Counted from the stretch's first letter, positions 47,818 to 56,510 are shown. The stretch is DNA of 64,000 nt from Phycisphaerales bacterium (GCA_027019265.1 JALUWX010000010.1:1-64000), one strand, 5' to 3'. Made by a program: numbers and translations. The notes: generated by a model from the letters alone, not told the origin.

Positions 47818-49509
47818 ATGAACCATCGCATCACCACCCTGACCACGGCCATCGCACTCGGCGCGACCCTCGCGCCGGGCTCCCCCATCACCTACCAGGG
47901 CGAGCTCCTCGACAACGGGGAACGCGCGACCGGGCTCTACGACATGCGCTTCTACATCGGGGACTCCGAGGTCCTCGGGATCTTCCTCCAGTTCATCGAT
48001 ATCGATGACGTCGAAGTCGAGAACGGGCGCTTCCAGGTCGAGCTCGATTTCAACGACTCCATCTTCACGGGAGAGGACCGCTGGCTCCAGATCAACGTCG
48101 AGGGGGAGGCGCTCATGCCGCGCCAGATGATCACATACACCCCGTACTCGATCCGCGCGAACATCGCGAACGATCTTGAGGTCCCGTGGGTCGTCGTCTC
48201 CGATCTCGACATCGTCGATGCAACCTCCCTCCGGGGCACCCCCCTGCGTGGCTACGCGATGACCCCGACCCTGAACAACCCGGGCGTGCTCGGCGAAACA
48301 GATTCGAGAGGATCCGAAGCGGCCGGGGTCCTCGGACGCGCCAACTCCCGCTCGGATACCTCTCCGGCATTCGGGGTCCGAGGGATCACCCAAGGCACCG
48401 GGTTCCTCGGCGCGGGGGTCCAGGGGATCCATGAAGGAAACGGGATCGGGGTTCAAGGGATCAGCGAGGGGATCGGCGCGGGGGTGAGCGGGAACACCGA
48501 CTTCGGGATCGGGGTCCTCGGTGTCACACCCAACGGCACGGGGGTCTTCGGGACCTCGACCAACGGGATCGGGGTCCGCGCGTCCACATCGACCGATGTG
48601 GGTGTCTCCGCAACGACGGGCACGGGTTCCGCGGCGATCTACGGGCTCCACGGGACGAGCGACACGGAGTTCTTCGCCGGGACCCCGGATCACGGCGCGG
48701 AAGCGTACAACACGGAGATCGACGGCGAAGGAACCGCGCTCTACGCCGAGGGCGGGCGGGTCGGGATCAGCGCTTTCGCGCGAGGTGAAGGATTCGGATC
48801 CGATCTCACACGGATCGGGGTCGAGGGGCGCGCGGGGGACTTCAGCTCCGGCGCGAACATGTTCTACGGGGTGCGCGGGTTCGCCCAGAACCCGGTCGAG
48901 GGCGGCGCGCGCACGGCCTACGGGATCTACGGCGGCGCGCAGGTCGGGAACGGGACGAATACCGCGTACGGGGTCTTCGGCGAAACCTTCGGACCCGGGG
49001 GGACCCAGTTCGCCGGGTACTTCCAGGGCGATGTCCATGTCGCCGGGACCCTGTCGAAATCGTCGGGGACCTTCAAGATCGACCACCCCCTCGATCCCGA
49101 GAACATGACCCTCTCCCACTCCTTCGTCGAGTCCCCGGAGATGCTGAACGTTTATTCCGGGGTGGTCACGCTCGACGAGATCGGCGGCGCGAACATCGAG
49201 CTCCCGCGCTACTTCGAAACACTCAATACCGACTTCCGATACCAGCTCACCCCGATCGGCGCCCCCATGCCCACCCTCTTCGTCTCGAACGAGGTCGTCG
49301 GGAACACGTTCCGGATCGACGGCGGGGAACCCGGGATGCGCGTGTCGTGGGAGGTCTCGGGTGTCCGTCAGGACCCGAGCGCGCTCCATCGTCCCGTGAT
49401 CGTCGAACAGCTGAAAGCACCCGAGCAGCGCGGGCGCTACCTCGATCCGGACGCGTACGGGCTCGATCGTTCCCGCGCGATCCATCACCCCCGGCGCACC
49501 AAGGACTGA
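47818..49509 (+). CDS. exported tail-fibre-like repeat protein, 563 aa
   Basis: An exported protein. The signal peptide (to about GATLAPGSPI) is followed by a beta-sandwich region (25-110: ITYQGELLDNGERATGLYD). From about 130 to 400 come Gly-rich repeats of about 15 residues with GVLGxxxxxG and GIGVxG cores, as in beta-helical tail-fibre or spike shafts. The C-terminal third has GYFQGDVHVAGTLSKSSG, FKIDHPLDPENMTLSHS and VESPEMLNVYSGVVTLDEIG, a fold shared by many predicted tail-like or surface fibre proteins of planctomycetes. GGAGAGCCCC precedes the ATG. No phage genes surround it, so it is more likely a host surface fibre than a prophage remnant. Confidence 0.84.
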   Translation: MNHRITTLTTAIALGATLAPGSPITYQGELLDNGERATGLYDMRFYIGDSEVLGIFLQFIDIDDVEVENGRFQVELDFNDSIFTGEDRWLQINVEGEALMPRQMITYTPYSIRANIANDLEVPWVVVSDLDIVDATSLRGTPLRGYAMTPTLNNPGVLGETDSRGSEAAGVLGRANSRSDTSPAFGVRGITQGTGFLGAGVQGIHEGNGIGVQGISEGIGAGVSGNTDFGIGVLGVTPNGTGVFGTSTNGIGVRASTSTDVGVSATTGTGSAAIYGLHGTSDTEFFAGTPDHGAEAYNTEIDGEGTALYAEGGRVGISAFARGEGFGSDLTRIGVEGRAGDFSSGANMFYGVRGFAQNPVEGGARTAYGIYGGAQVGNGTNTAYGVFGETFGPGGTQFAGYFQGDVHVAGTLSKSSGTFKIDHPLDPENMTLSHSFVESPEMLNVYSGVVTLDEIGGANIELPRYFETLNTDFRYQLTPIGAPMPTLFVSNEVVGNTFRIDGGEPGMRVSWEVSGVRQDPSALHRPVIVEQLKAPEQRGRYLDPDAYGLDRSRAIHHPRRTKD

Positions 49510-49515
49510 TCGGGA

Positions 49516-50409
49516 TCAGAGCGCGAGAGGGTCGATGCGCACCACGCGCGACGCGCACTGATGGGCCGTCGGTTCGTGCTCAAGATCGATCGGGAGGTAT
49601 ACACCCCGATCGTGATCCGTGTTGAGCACGATCGCGTTGGGCTCGACGACCTTCGACCCGTTCGGGACGTGCTCGTGGCCCAGGATGAACAGGTTGACCC
49701 CCCACGACTCGGTCAGGTCCTCGAGCTGGTCCGCGTCGTACCCACGACCCCAGGTCAGGATGTGCGCCGACCCCGTGCGCGACTGGTAGTCGTCCATCGT
49801 CAGCTCCCGACGCAGGATGCTCGTGTCGAACCTCCCCATCAGCTCGGGGGACGGGAGCGAGTGGGTGCACAGGATGTCCCCCTGGGGACAGTGCGCCCGG
49901 AGCCCGATCGGGAGCGCGAAGATGAACGCGCGGACGGCCTCCTCCACCTCCTCGACATCATCCGGGTACAGCGACGCGATCCCGTTGTTGAACGCATCGA
50001 CACAGCGGACCCCGTGCTTCACGATCAGCTGACCCGTCGCTTGCGCCAGCTCGTGGTTCGCGAGGAGCACGTGGACCAGCTCCGGGTGCTCCGCTTTGAG
50101 CGAAGCGACCTTCGCGAGCCCGCGCACGGAACGGTCGAGGTTCGGTCCGTCGAGCTTGTCAGGGTGGATGATCTCGTGGAGGGTCAGGTGGGACTCGTCG
50201 AGGGTGAACGCATCGCCCATCCCGGCCGCGTCGAGCACGGCGCGGAAGTTCCTCGGATGATCGTGGGTGTCCCCCGTCGCGATGAGCTGACCCGGCGCTT
50301 CGATGACATCGATCGATCCCTGTCGGCACGACGCGCTCATGCATGCTTTCGCGCCCTCGTGGAGCGCTTCGATGACATCACGCGCGTTGGACGTGTCGAG
50401 CGTGAGCAT
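49516..50409 (-). CDS. metallophosphoesterase (PPP-type Ser/Thr phosphatase-like)
   Basis: A 297-aa calcineurin-like phosphoesterase. Metal motifs are ATGDTHDHPRNF (GDxH), ANHEL (GNHE type), TWGRGYD and LGHEHV (GHxH). Residues 1-40 are an extension. Such proteins dephosphorylate Ser/Thr-phosphorylated proteins or other phosphoesters. Its start lies seven bases after the stop of the protein kinase gene at 50417-51325, so a kinase-phosphatase pair acting on a shared target is likely (inference). Confidence 0.88.
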   Translation of the reverse strand: MLTLDTSNARDVIEALHEGAKACMSASCRQGSIDVIEAPGQLIATGDTHDHPRNFRAVLDAAGMGDAFTLDESHLTLHEIIHPDKLDGPNLDRSVRGLAKVASLKAEHPELVHVLLANHELAQATGQLIVKHGVRCVDAFNNGIASLYPDDVEEVEEAVRAFIFALPIGLRAHCPQGDILCTHSLPSPELMGRFDTSILRRELTMDDYQSRTGSAHILTWGRGYDADQLEDLTESWGVNLFILGHEHVPNGSKVVEPNAIVLNTDHDRGVYLPIDLEHEPTAHQCASRVVRIDPLAL

Positions 50410-50416
50410 CCCGTGC

Positions 50417-51325
50417 TCAGGACTCGGCGTTCAGGGTCGGCTTCTTGGACTTCGACGCGCCCGCGCGGACGATCCCGAGGATCAGGTCGAGCTTGTCCGC
50501 GACGACATCCATCGAATCCGGACGGCGCGCGACATCGACCTCGATGCACTGCATGATCAGATCGCACAAACGCTCGGGGAGCTCCGGACGGAGCTCGGAC
50601 ACGGGGGTCGCTTTCTCGATCTGCGCCGCATCGACGGACCCGACGAGCGAATCGCTCTTCGCGCCGAAGGCCGTCGGGATCGTCTTCCCCGTCAGACACC
50701 AGTACATGGTCGCGCCGAAGTTGTAGATGTCCGTCTTCGGGGTGATCTCTTTGAGCTGGACCTGCTCGGGCGCGATGTAGTCCGGGGTCCCCTGGATGCG
50801 CTTCTTGACCGTCCCGATCTTGCACGACTGACCCAGATCGATCAGCTTCGCGCTCAGCGCTCCGTTGATATCCGCGCCCACGATCACGTTGTGGGGCTTC
50901 ATGTCCGCGTGGACGAACCCGTGGTTGTGCATCTCCGCGAGCCCGCACGCCGTCTGATGGAACAGGTCCAGCAGCTGCGCGAGATCCGTGGGGCACTCCT
51001 CGTGCATGGACACCCCGTCCACGAACTCCATCACGAGGAACAGCTCGTTCGCTTTCAGGAGCGAGCCCTTCTTGATGAGCTTGGGGATCGAACGGACCGA
51101 GTCGTGCTTGATCTGCGAAGCGATCTTGTACTCGATCTCCGCCTGGTCGAGGAAGCGCTGTTCCTTGGGGTTGCGCTTCACGACGTGCTTGAGCGCCCAG
51201 ATCTGCTTCGTCTTGGGATCCTGGACAAGATAGACAACCGAAGCGGCCCCCCGGCCGATCTCGGACATGACGCGCAGACCATCGATCGTGGCGCCTTTCT
51301 CGAATGTGGGAAGATCATCAGTCAT
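50417..51325 (-). CDS. Ser/Thr protein kinase with altered DFG motif
   Basis: A 302-aa kinase domain without transmembrane helix. SEIGRGAASVVYLVQ is the Gly loop, Lys46 is in WALKHVVK, catalytic loop HADMKPHNV (Asp141; HRD is HAD), metal-binding LIDLGQS (Asp163; DFG is DLG), YIAPEQVQ and the C-lobe PELPERLCDLI. All catalytic Asp/Lys/Asn are kept, so activity is likely though atypical. It is followed after seven bases by the metallophosphatase gene. The region upstream carries a possible TACGAT (51416-51421 on the opposite strand) but no clear ribosome site. Confidence 0.9.
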   Translation of the reverse strand: MTDDLPTFEKGATIDGLRVMSEIGRGAASVVYLVQDPKTKQIWALKHVVKRNPKEQRFLDQAEIEYKIASQIKHDSVRSIPKLIKKGSLLKANELFLVMEFVDGVSMHEECPTDLAQLLDLFHQTACGLAEMHNHGFVHADMKPHNVIVGADINGALSAKLIDLGQSCKIGTVKKRIQGTPDYIAPEQVQLKEITPKTDIYNFGATMYWCLTGKTIPTAFGAKSDSLVGSVDAAQIEKATPVSELRPELPERLCDLIMQCIEVDVARRPDSMDVVADKLDLILGIVRAGASKSKKPTLNAES

Positions 51326-51641
51326 GAGCGCGTGTGTGCCTTGCTCCGCCGGGCCGCGCCCGTCCTGTGGACCCCACGGGTCGAAACCCCCGGGATCACC
51401 CTCTTTCGTGGGCTCATCGTAGGCCGAGCGGGCGCATCGGTCCCTCTATCTCGGACGGAGATCGGTCGTTCGGGAGGTCGGGTCCAGCAAACACACACGA
51501 CGCGAGCGAGAGAGACGCGCCGTACCACGAGTCCGCACGATTGTGCGGCCAACCACACATATGCAACCACAGCCCCCCCGGTTCCATCCCGGAGCGATCA
51601 GATCGTGAATTCTTACGGATGAGCCCCGGAAAGGGCCCGTG
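51326..51641. other. 316-base intergenic region with a small hairpin
   Basis: No coding sequence is evident between the kinase start and the amidase-like stop. CCGCAC (51533-51538) and GTGCGG (51543-51548) form a 6-bp stem with a 4-base loop, without a T tract. TACGAT on the minus strand (51416-51421) is a possible -10 element for the kinase gene, giving a leader of about 85 bases. Confidence 0.5.
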
Positions 51642-52301
51642 TCAGAGCGACTCGAGGAGCTCGCGGAAGCTCGCGCGGGGGAAGTACCGTCCCGGGGAGG
51701 TCGTCGCCGCGAGGTCGTCGTGCAGATACACCCGGTCCTTGTCGATCCCGAGCTTGTCGGACAGCGCATCGACGATCAGCGCCAGGTAGCGGATCTGTTC
51801 ATCGCTGAACGGACGACGATCCCCGTCACCCACGAGACAGATCTCGATCGCGCGGGATGAATCCGCGGAATCGACACCGGCGAGCTCAGCGCCGCGCGAC
51901 TGCGCGATCCAGCGATGACCCAGGTGGATCTCACCATCGCTCATCCCCGTCCCGTTCCCGATCAGGAAGTGGAATCCCATCGAGTCGTACCCGACGGATC
52001 GATGCTGCGCGCCGATCGTCGCCGGCGAACCGGCCGGCGATCCCGAGTGGACGATGACGATGGAATCCCAGCGCCCGTCCTCGATGTCCGAACCCGTGTT
52101 GAAGATCGCATCGACACCACGCTCGGTCCGATCGATACTCATCAGCGGCGACAAGGACACACCCGTCGCGCCAGCGCCGGGGTTCCCGGAATCCAGAACG
52201 GACAGCGTCCCGACCAGCGCGACACTCGCCGCGCACAGGACACCCCACACCGTCTTGGTGCGCAGGCTCGATCGCGTGCGGACTTCGACCTTCGCGGGCA
52301 T
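51642..52301 (-). CDS. N-acetylmuramoyl-L-alanine amidase-fold (PGRP-like) protein
   Basis: A 219-aa exported or anchored protein with N-terminal transmembrane segment (WGVLCAASVALVGTLS) and an Amidase_2/PGRP domain: SIVIVHSGSPAG (first zinc His), FHFLIGNGTGMSDGEIHLGHRW, IEICLVGDGDRRPFS, and VYLHDDL (second His). The third zinc ligand, usually Cys or Asp before PG, is Ser in TTSPGRYFP. Loss of that ligand suggests weakened or no amidase activity, perhaps a peptidoglycan-binding role. AGGAGTTCC lies before the ATG. Confidence 0.82.
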   Translation of the reverse strand: MPAKVEVRTRSSLRTKTVWGVLCAASVALVGTLSVLDSGNPGAGATGVSLSPLMSIDRTERGVDAIFNTGSDIEDGRWDSIVIVHSGSPAGSPATIGAQHRSVGYDSMGFHFLIGNGTGMSDGEIHLGHRWIAQSRGAELAGVDSADSSRAIEICLVGDGDRRPFSDEQIRYLALIVDALSDKLGIDKDRVYLHDDLAATTSPGRYFPRASFRELLESL

Positions 52302-52465
52302 GGTTCTGGAACTCCTACAGGGACACCTTCAGAATATCAAAGCATTCGGACGTTCGAAGCGCAGCCCTTGCGAATTCGCGCGGAATTTGATCACCCGGAT
52401 TCAGCATCTTCCGCGCAACCATCATCACCCCCGATCGCGACCCAAACAGACAGCGCCGTCCGAAC

Positions 52466-52705
52466 TTATTCGGTCTCACGGAGCAGCCGACCACGGAGGT
52501 TCGGGGTCCGCCGGCCGTATTCGTCCTCGAGAAACGGCAAGGGCTGCTGACTCCGTGATCGGTTGTACCGATCGAACGGGGTCCGATCGTCATCCGGGCG
52601 GAACACCGAACGCGCGCACCCCGTCATCGCGAGCGCCCCAAGAGCGCACCCCACGACAAGCGTCAGGGTCATCCGGGTCCGGGTTCGGGTCGTTGTCGAT
52701 CTCAT
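52466..52705 (-). CDS. small lipoprotein, 79 aa
   Basis: A 79-residue protein with a basic N-terminus, a hydrophobic stretch (TLVVGCALGALAMTGC) and a lipobox at Cys30; the mature part (50 residues) is Arg/Asp-rich (RPDDDRTPFDRYNRSRS). No domain recognised. It starts just behind the terminator of trmL; an ATG at 52720 is an alternative start. The 164-base gap to the amidase-like gene on its downstream side holds nothing clear. Confidence 0.6.
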   Translation of the reverse strand: MRSTTTRTRTRMTLTLVVGCALGALAMTGCARSVFRPDDDRTPFDRYNRSRSQQPLPFLEDEYGRRTPNLRGRLLRETE

Positions 52706-52720
52706 GCAGCAAGGTCCCAT

Positions 52721-52760
52721 CAAAGAGAAACAGTGTACCGGGCTCGCACCCGGCACACTG
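52721..52760 (-). terminator. intrinsic terminator behind trmL
   Basis: CAGTGT-A-CCGGG (52731-52742) pairs with CCCGG-C-ACACTG (52749-52760), an 11-bp stem with one mismatch, followed on the minus strand by TTTCTCTTT. It ends just before the lipoprotein start, so it could also act as an attenuator for that gene. Confidence 0.7.
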
Positions 52761-52914
52761 TTCTGGAGAGAGGAGAGAACTGCTTTCTCACGGAGTCGCT
52801 CGCCAAAACGCTCCATGATTCACTGCCATAGAGGACTTACGCACATCCCCCATTCATGGTTCGGTTACGGATCACTCATCCCGCATTTTTAATCTGTTCG
52901 GATTCCGTTCGAAA

Positions 52915-53514
52915 TCAGCGCCGGACCGGGTCCAGACGACCCTGCGCATCGATCGAGAGCGCCTCATCCCTGACGAGGGACCCGATCAGCGCGTGGACCG
53001 AAACGGCGGCCGCCGTCGAGAGATTCAGCGATCGCTCCCCCACCACCATCGGGATCGAAACACAACGCTCCGGATGACGATCGATGATCGCGCGATCGAG
53101 CCCGCAGCTCTCCCTCCCGAACACGAGATGGTCCCCCCGCGCGAACCCCACATTCGTGATGGATCGCTCCGCGCGGGCGCTCAGATACCACACGTTCGGG
53201 TCGCCCACCCTCGATCCTTCGTACTCCTCGAACGACCCGTGCTCGTGCAGATCCAGACGGGGCCAGTAATCGAGCCCCGCGCGCCGGCACGCTTTCTCGT
53301 CGATATCGAACCCGATCGGATGGACCAGATGGAGCACCGAATGGGTGGAGACACAGGTGCGTCCGATGTTCCCCGTGTTGTTCGGGATCTCCGGGTTCAC
53401 GAGCACCACGTGCGCGATCGGATCGTCCAGGTGCGCCTTCGCAACCCACTCACCGGTATCAAAAACCCCCGAGTCCTCGGGACCCGGGGGCGTGTTGGAT
53501 TCGTTCGTGCTCAT
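52915..53514 (-). CDS. trmL: TrmL-type SpoU RNA methyltransferase
   Basis: A 199-aa SPOUT methyltransferase of the YibK/TrmL type, which 2'-O-methylates the wobble base of tRNA-Leu in E. coli. HVVLVNPEIPNNTGNIGRTC is the N-terminal block, LVHPIGFDIDEKACRRAGLDYW follows, and GDHLVFGRESCGL with IPMVVGERSLNLSTAAAVSVH forms the trefoil-knot SAM site. An N-terminal extension of about 30 residues precedes the domain. It is followed by a strong terminator. Confidence 0.93.
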   Translation of the reverse strand: MSTNESNTPPGPEDSGVFDTGEWVAKAHLDDPIAHVVLVNPEIPNNTGNIGRTCVSTHSVLHLVHPIGFDIDEKACRRAGLDYWPRLDLHEHGSFEEYEGSRVGDPNVWYLSARAERSITNVGFARGDHLVFGRESCGLDRAIIDRHPERCVSIPMVVGERSLNLSTAAAVSVHALIGSLVRDEALSIDAQGRLDPVRR

Positions 53515-53551
53515 CGAGCGATCATGGCTCGCTCAACCGAGCGCGTCAAGC

Positions 53552-54664
53552 TCACTGCGCGAGCATCGGGTCCGCGGCGATGGTCTGCGCGACGGCCGAC
53601 TTGAACGCGGGGTCGTGCGGGTTCCCCTGCCAACGCACCACCCCGTCCGTCGAGACGACGACCACGTGGGGGATCGCGCGGACTTCCATCGCGGAGTTCA
53701 GGGTGCGCTTCTCGTCGAACATCTGCGCGTAGTTCCCGTCCTTCTTCATCACGTACTTCACGAAGTCCGACTTGGGCTCGGACCCACCGATCCCGACGAT
53801 CTCGAGACGACCCTCGTAGTCGTCCTGCATCTCCTCGAGCATGGGCGCGGCCGCTCTGCAGGGCCCGCACCAGGTCGCCCAGAAGTCGAGCACGAGGACC
53901 TTGCCCTCCAGATCGCGCTCGTTGTCCACCCAGTCCTCGTTCTCCCCGACCTTGTGGGGGAGCGCCTGACCCTGGAAGTTCTTGGCCGTGATCTCACGCG
54001 CGTTGGGCTCCGGCCAGGGCGCGTTCTTGTAATCGGCGGCCGTCACGCTCGGCGCGACGGGCTCGGGCGCGACGATCGCTTTCCCCTCGCGCTGGAGCTG
54101 CGCGTTGCTCATCGCGAGCGCCGTGTCCTCCTTCACGAGGGTGGAGATCGCGTCCTCGATGGATCGCTGATCGACATCAGCGAAACGCAGGTTCCCCGCG
54201 CGATCGATGACGTACAGATCCGGGTAGTCGTCCGAACCCATCGCCTGCGCGAAGGCGCCGCCTTCATCCCGCGCGACGGGAACCGCGACGCGCCCCGCAT
54301 CGATCTTCTCCTGCATCATCTCCCACCCGATATCGGGATGGATCGCGGCGATCACGATCCCCTGACGCTCAAACTCGCGCTGGAGGCGCGTCAGCTTCGA
54401 GATCGTCATCCACGACTTGGGCTCCTGCGCCGACACGAGCGCGAGAACCACGACCTTCCCCTCCGTGTTCGACGGATCCATCACCCCGCGATGGGACCAG
54501 TCCGTCAACGACCCGATCGCGTCCGCGATGGGGCGCCCTTCGATCTCCGTGAGGGCCGCGCGATCCGCGCCCATCTCGTGCTTGATCTCCGGCGCAGCGC
54601 CGATCATGACAGCGCCGATCGCGAGCCCGCTCAGCGCGGCGACAAGTGTGGTCCGTGTTCGCAT
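53552..54664 (-). CDS. exported tandem thioredoxin-fold protein, 370 aa
   Basis: A secreted or periplasmic protein with signal peptide (ALSGLAIGAVMIGAAPE) and two thioredoxin-like halves. The first (about 45-205) keeps the fold (EGKVVVLALVSAQEPKSW, YPDLYVIDRAGNLRF) but lacks the CxxC pair. The second (about 220-365) is TlpA/ResA-like with VLDFWATWCGPCRAAAPML and RAIPHVVVVSTDG. The CGPC active site suggests thiol-disulfide reduction in the periplasm. CGGAGGG before the ATG at 54664 fixes the start. A related protein gene lies just upstream. Confidence 0.87.
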   Translation of the reverse strand: MRTRTTLVAALSGLAIGAVMIGAAPEIKHEMGADRAALTEIEGRPIADAIGSLTDWSHRGVMDPSNTEGKVVVLALVSAQEPKSWMTISKLTRLQREFERQGIVIAAIHPDIGWEMMQEKIDAGRVAVPVARDEGGAFAQAMGSDDYPDLYVIDRAGNLRFADVDQRSIEDAISTLVKEDTALAMSNAQLQREGKAIVAPEPVAPSVTAADYKNAPWPEPNAREITAKNFQGQALPHKVGENEDWVDNERDLEGKVLVLDFWATWCGPCRAAAPMLEEMQDDYEGRLEIVGIGGSEPKSDFVKYVMKKDGNYAQMFDEKRTLNSAMEVRAIPHVVVVSTDGVVRWQGNPHDPAFKSAVAQTIAADPMLAQ

Positions 54665-54770
54665 ATTCGATCCCTCCGTATGTGATACGTCGTGGTGTGT
54701 GAGCCGCATTATAAGAGATCGGACCCCGCGCACCCAACCCCTCTCCCGAATCTCCGGACCAGAATCCCCC

Positions 54771-54814
54771 AAAAAGGCGACGCCCGCGTCGAACTGATCG
54801 GGACACGGGCGTCG
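54771..54814 (-). terminator. intrinsic terminator of the Cys-rich thioredoxin gene
   Basis: CGACGCCCG (54778-54786) pairs with CGGGCGTCG (54806-54814), 19-base loop, followed on the minus strand by CCTTTTTGG. It lies 57 bases behind the stop at 54872. Confidence 0.7.
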
Positions 54815-54871
54815 GAGAGGGGTCTGGTTGTCTCAGTGATAGGTTCGCAGAACCCGGGTCCCCGGATTCAC

Positions 54872-55549
54872 TCAGGAATCGCTCATCGCAACATGCGCCT
54901 TCACCATCGGGTCCGACGCGATCACCTTCTCGACGGCCGGGACAAAGTCATCCTCGTGGGGGTTCCCCATCCAACGGATCACGCCATCGCTCGACATCAC
55001 GACGACGAGCGGGATCCCCTTCGATTCGAAGGGCTTGAACACGGACTGATCCGAGTCGTACAGGTGCGCGTACGACACCCCGTGCTTCTCGACGTAGGAA
55101 CGGACCGTCTTCTCGGGATCGTTCTGACCCGAGATCGCGAGGACGGCCAGGGTGTCCTCGTTGTCCTTCTGGAGCTGGTCCAGGGTCGGGGACGCGGCGA
55201 TACACGGCCCACACCAGGTGGCCCAGAAGTCCAGCACGACAACCTTGCCTTCCGTATCGACCTCGTCCGTCAACCATGTTTCTGAACCCAGCGCGACAGG
55301 GAGGGTCTGGCCCTGGAGGTCCTTGGCGTAGAGGTCGGTGTTGACGGCCGGCCAGTCGGCGTCGGCGTAGGACTGCGCATCGACGGAGCAGCACGCGCTC
55401 TTCCCGTCCTCGCAGCACGCTTCCTTCTCGCTCGAGCAGCACGCGCTCTTCTCTTTCGACGAGTCGCACAACGGGCACGAGCCCCCGGGACCCGCGAGCG
55501 CGAGCGCGATGCCGGAAGAAGCGATGATGGTGGTCAGAATGCTCGACAT
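54872..55549 (-). CDS. exported thioredoxin-like protein with Cys-rich N-terminal segment
   Basis: A 225-aa exported TlpA-like protein. After the signal peptide (IIASSGIALALAG) comes a segment with nine cysteines (residues about 25-55) including CPLC and three repeats of the type K-(S/E)-ACC, which could bind copper or zinc. The thioredoxin domain (about 75-215) has VLDFWATWCGPCIAASPTL and KGIPLVVVMSSDGVIRW, sharing the ending blocks of the downstream tandem-thioredoxin protein. GGAGGCC lies about 8 bases before the ATG. Periplasmic thiol or metal handling is likely. Confidence 0.87.
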   Translation of the reverse strand: MSSILTTIIASSGIALALAGPGGSCPLCDSSKEKSACCSSEKEACCEDGKSACCSVDAQSYADADWPAVNTDLYAKDLQGQTLPVALGSETWLTDEVDTEGKVVVLDFWATWCGPCIAASPTLDQLQKDNEDTLAVLAISGQNDPEKTVRSYVEKHGVSYAHLYDSDQSVFKPFESKGIPLVVVMSSDGVIRWMGNPHEDDFVPAVEKVIASDPMVKAHVAMSDS

Positions 55550-55584
55550 GGGAAAGGCCTCCAAGGTGTTTGGATACGGTTGTG

Positions 55585-56496
55585 TTATTCGTGGGGAATC
55601 GGACTCGTGGGTTCCGCTCCTGACACCGATCGACGACGGCGCTCGATGTCGTGGAGCACAACCCCACACGCGACCCCGATATTCAGAGAATCCACCCAAT
55701 CCACGATCGGAATCCTGACACGGATCGTCGAGGAATCCATCGCTTCCTTCGTCAGACCCGGACCCTCCGCGCCGAGGAGCACCCCGATCCGGGCCGACCC
55801 GACCACATCGTTCGGGATCTGTTCGAGATCGATCGCGTCGTCGGCCGGGGTCATCGCCAGGATCGGGATCCCCTCATCCCTCAGCACCCCGAGCGACTCC
55901 GCGAACGGATCCAGCGTCCCGAACGGGACCCGGAGCGCACACCCGATCGACACCCGGAGCGCCTTCCGATACAGCGGATCGCACGAACGTGGACTGATGA
56001 GCACACTCGAATCGCTCCCACAGATCGCGGCCGTCGAACGGAAGATCGACCCCACGTTGTCGTGATTCGCGATGTCCTCCAGGATCACGCTCGTCCTCGA
56101 GGTCCGCGCCAGTTCCATCGGATCCCGATCCGGGACCCGACGACCCGCGGCCAAGAGCCCCCGGTGCATCGCGAACCCCGTGATCGAGCTCAAAAGCTCG
56201 CGCGGGGCGCTGTAGATCGGGACATCCTCCGGAACCCGCGCCAGCAGATCCCCCAGCGCCTCCACCCGTTCCTGCGCGACAAGCACACTCGACAACGGGT
56301 ACCCGGATCGCAGGTGCTGATCGAGCACCAGCGCCCCCTCCGTCATGAACAGACCCGGATCGTCGAGACCCGTCGAGGTCGCGCCCTCCCCGGCCTCCGG
56401 GTTGTGCGCCGCTTTGAGCCACGCATCGCGCTGGTTGAGGTAGATCCGGATCCGTTCGTCCTCGGGATCATGGATCATCGTGATTCGGTCGATCAT
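55585..56496 (-). CDS. TrmH-family RNA 2'-O-methyltransferase
   Basis: A 303-aa SpoU/TrmH-type methyltransferase. An N-terminal substrate-binding domain (about 30-120) precedes the SPOUT knot: SVILEDIANHDNVGSIFRSTAA, VLISPRSCDPLYRKALRVS, IGVLLGAEGPGL and VDWVDSLNIGVACGV. It will modify a ribose in rRNA or tRNA; the position cannot be assigned. The start at 56496 is chosen from TAGGGT eight bases upstream. It is divergent from uppP. Confidence 0.9.
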   Translation of the reverse strand: MIDRITMIHDPEDERIRIYLNQRDAWLKAAHNPEAGEGATSTGLDDPGLFMTEGALVLDQHLRSGYPLSSVLVAQERVEALGDLLARVPEDVPIYSAPRELLSSITGFAMHRGLLAAGRRVPDRDPMELARTSRTSVILEDIANHDNVGSIFRSTAAICGSDSSVLISPRSCDPLYRKALRVSIGCALRVPFGTLDPFAESLGVLRDEGIPILAMTPADDAIDLEQIPNDVVGSARIGVLLGAEGPGLTKEAMDSSTIRVRIPIVDWVDSLNIGVACGVVLHDIERRRRSVSGAEPTSPIPHE

Positions 56497-56504
56497 GAGG
56501 GTGT

Positions 56505-56510
56505 ACCCTA
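56505..56510 (-). promoter_or_regulatory. -10 element of the TrmH-family gene, start-proximal
   Basis: TAGGGT on the minus strand, eight bases before the ATG at 56496; predicts a leaderless mRNA. Confidence 0.35.
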
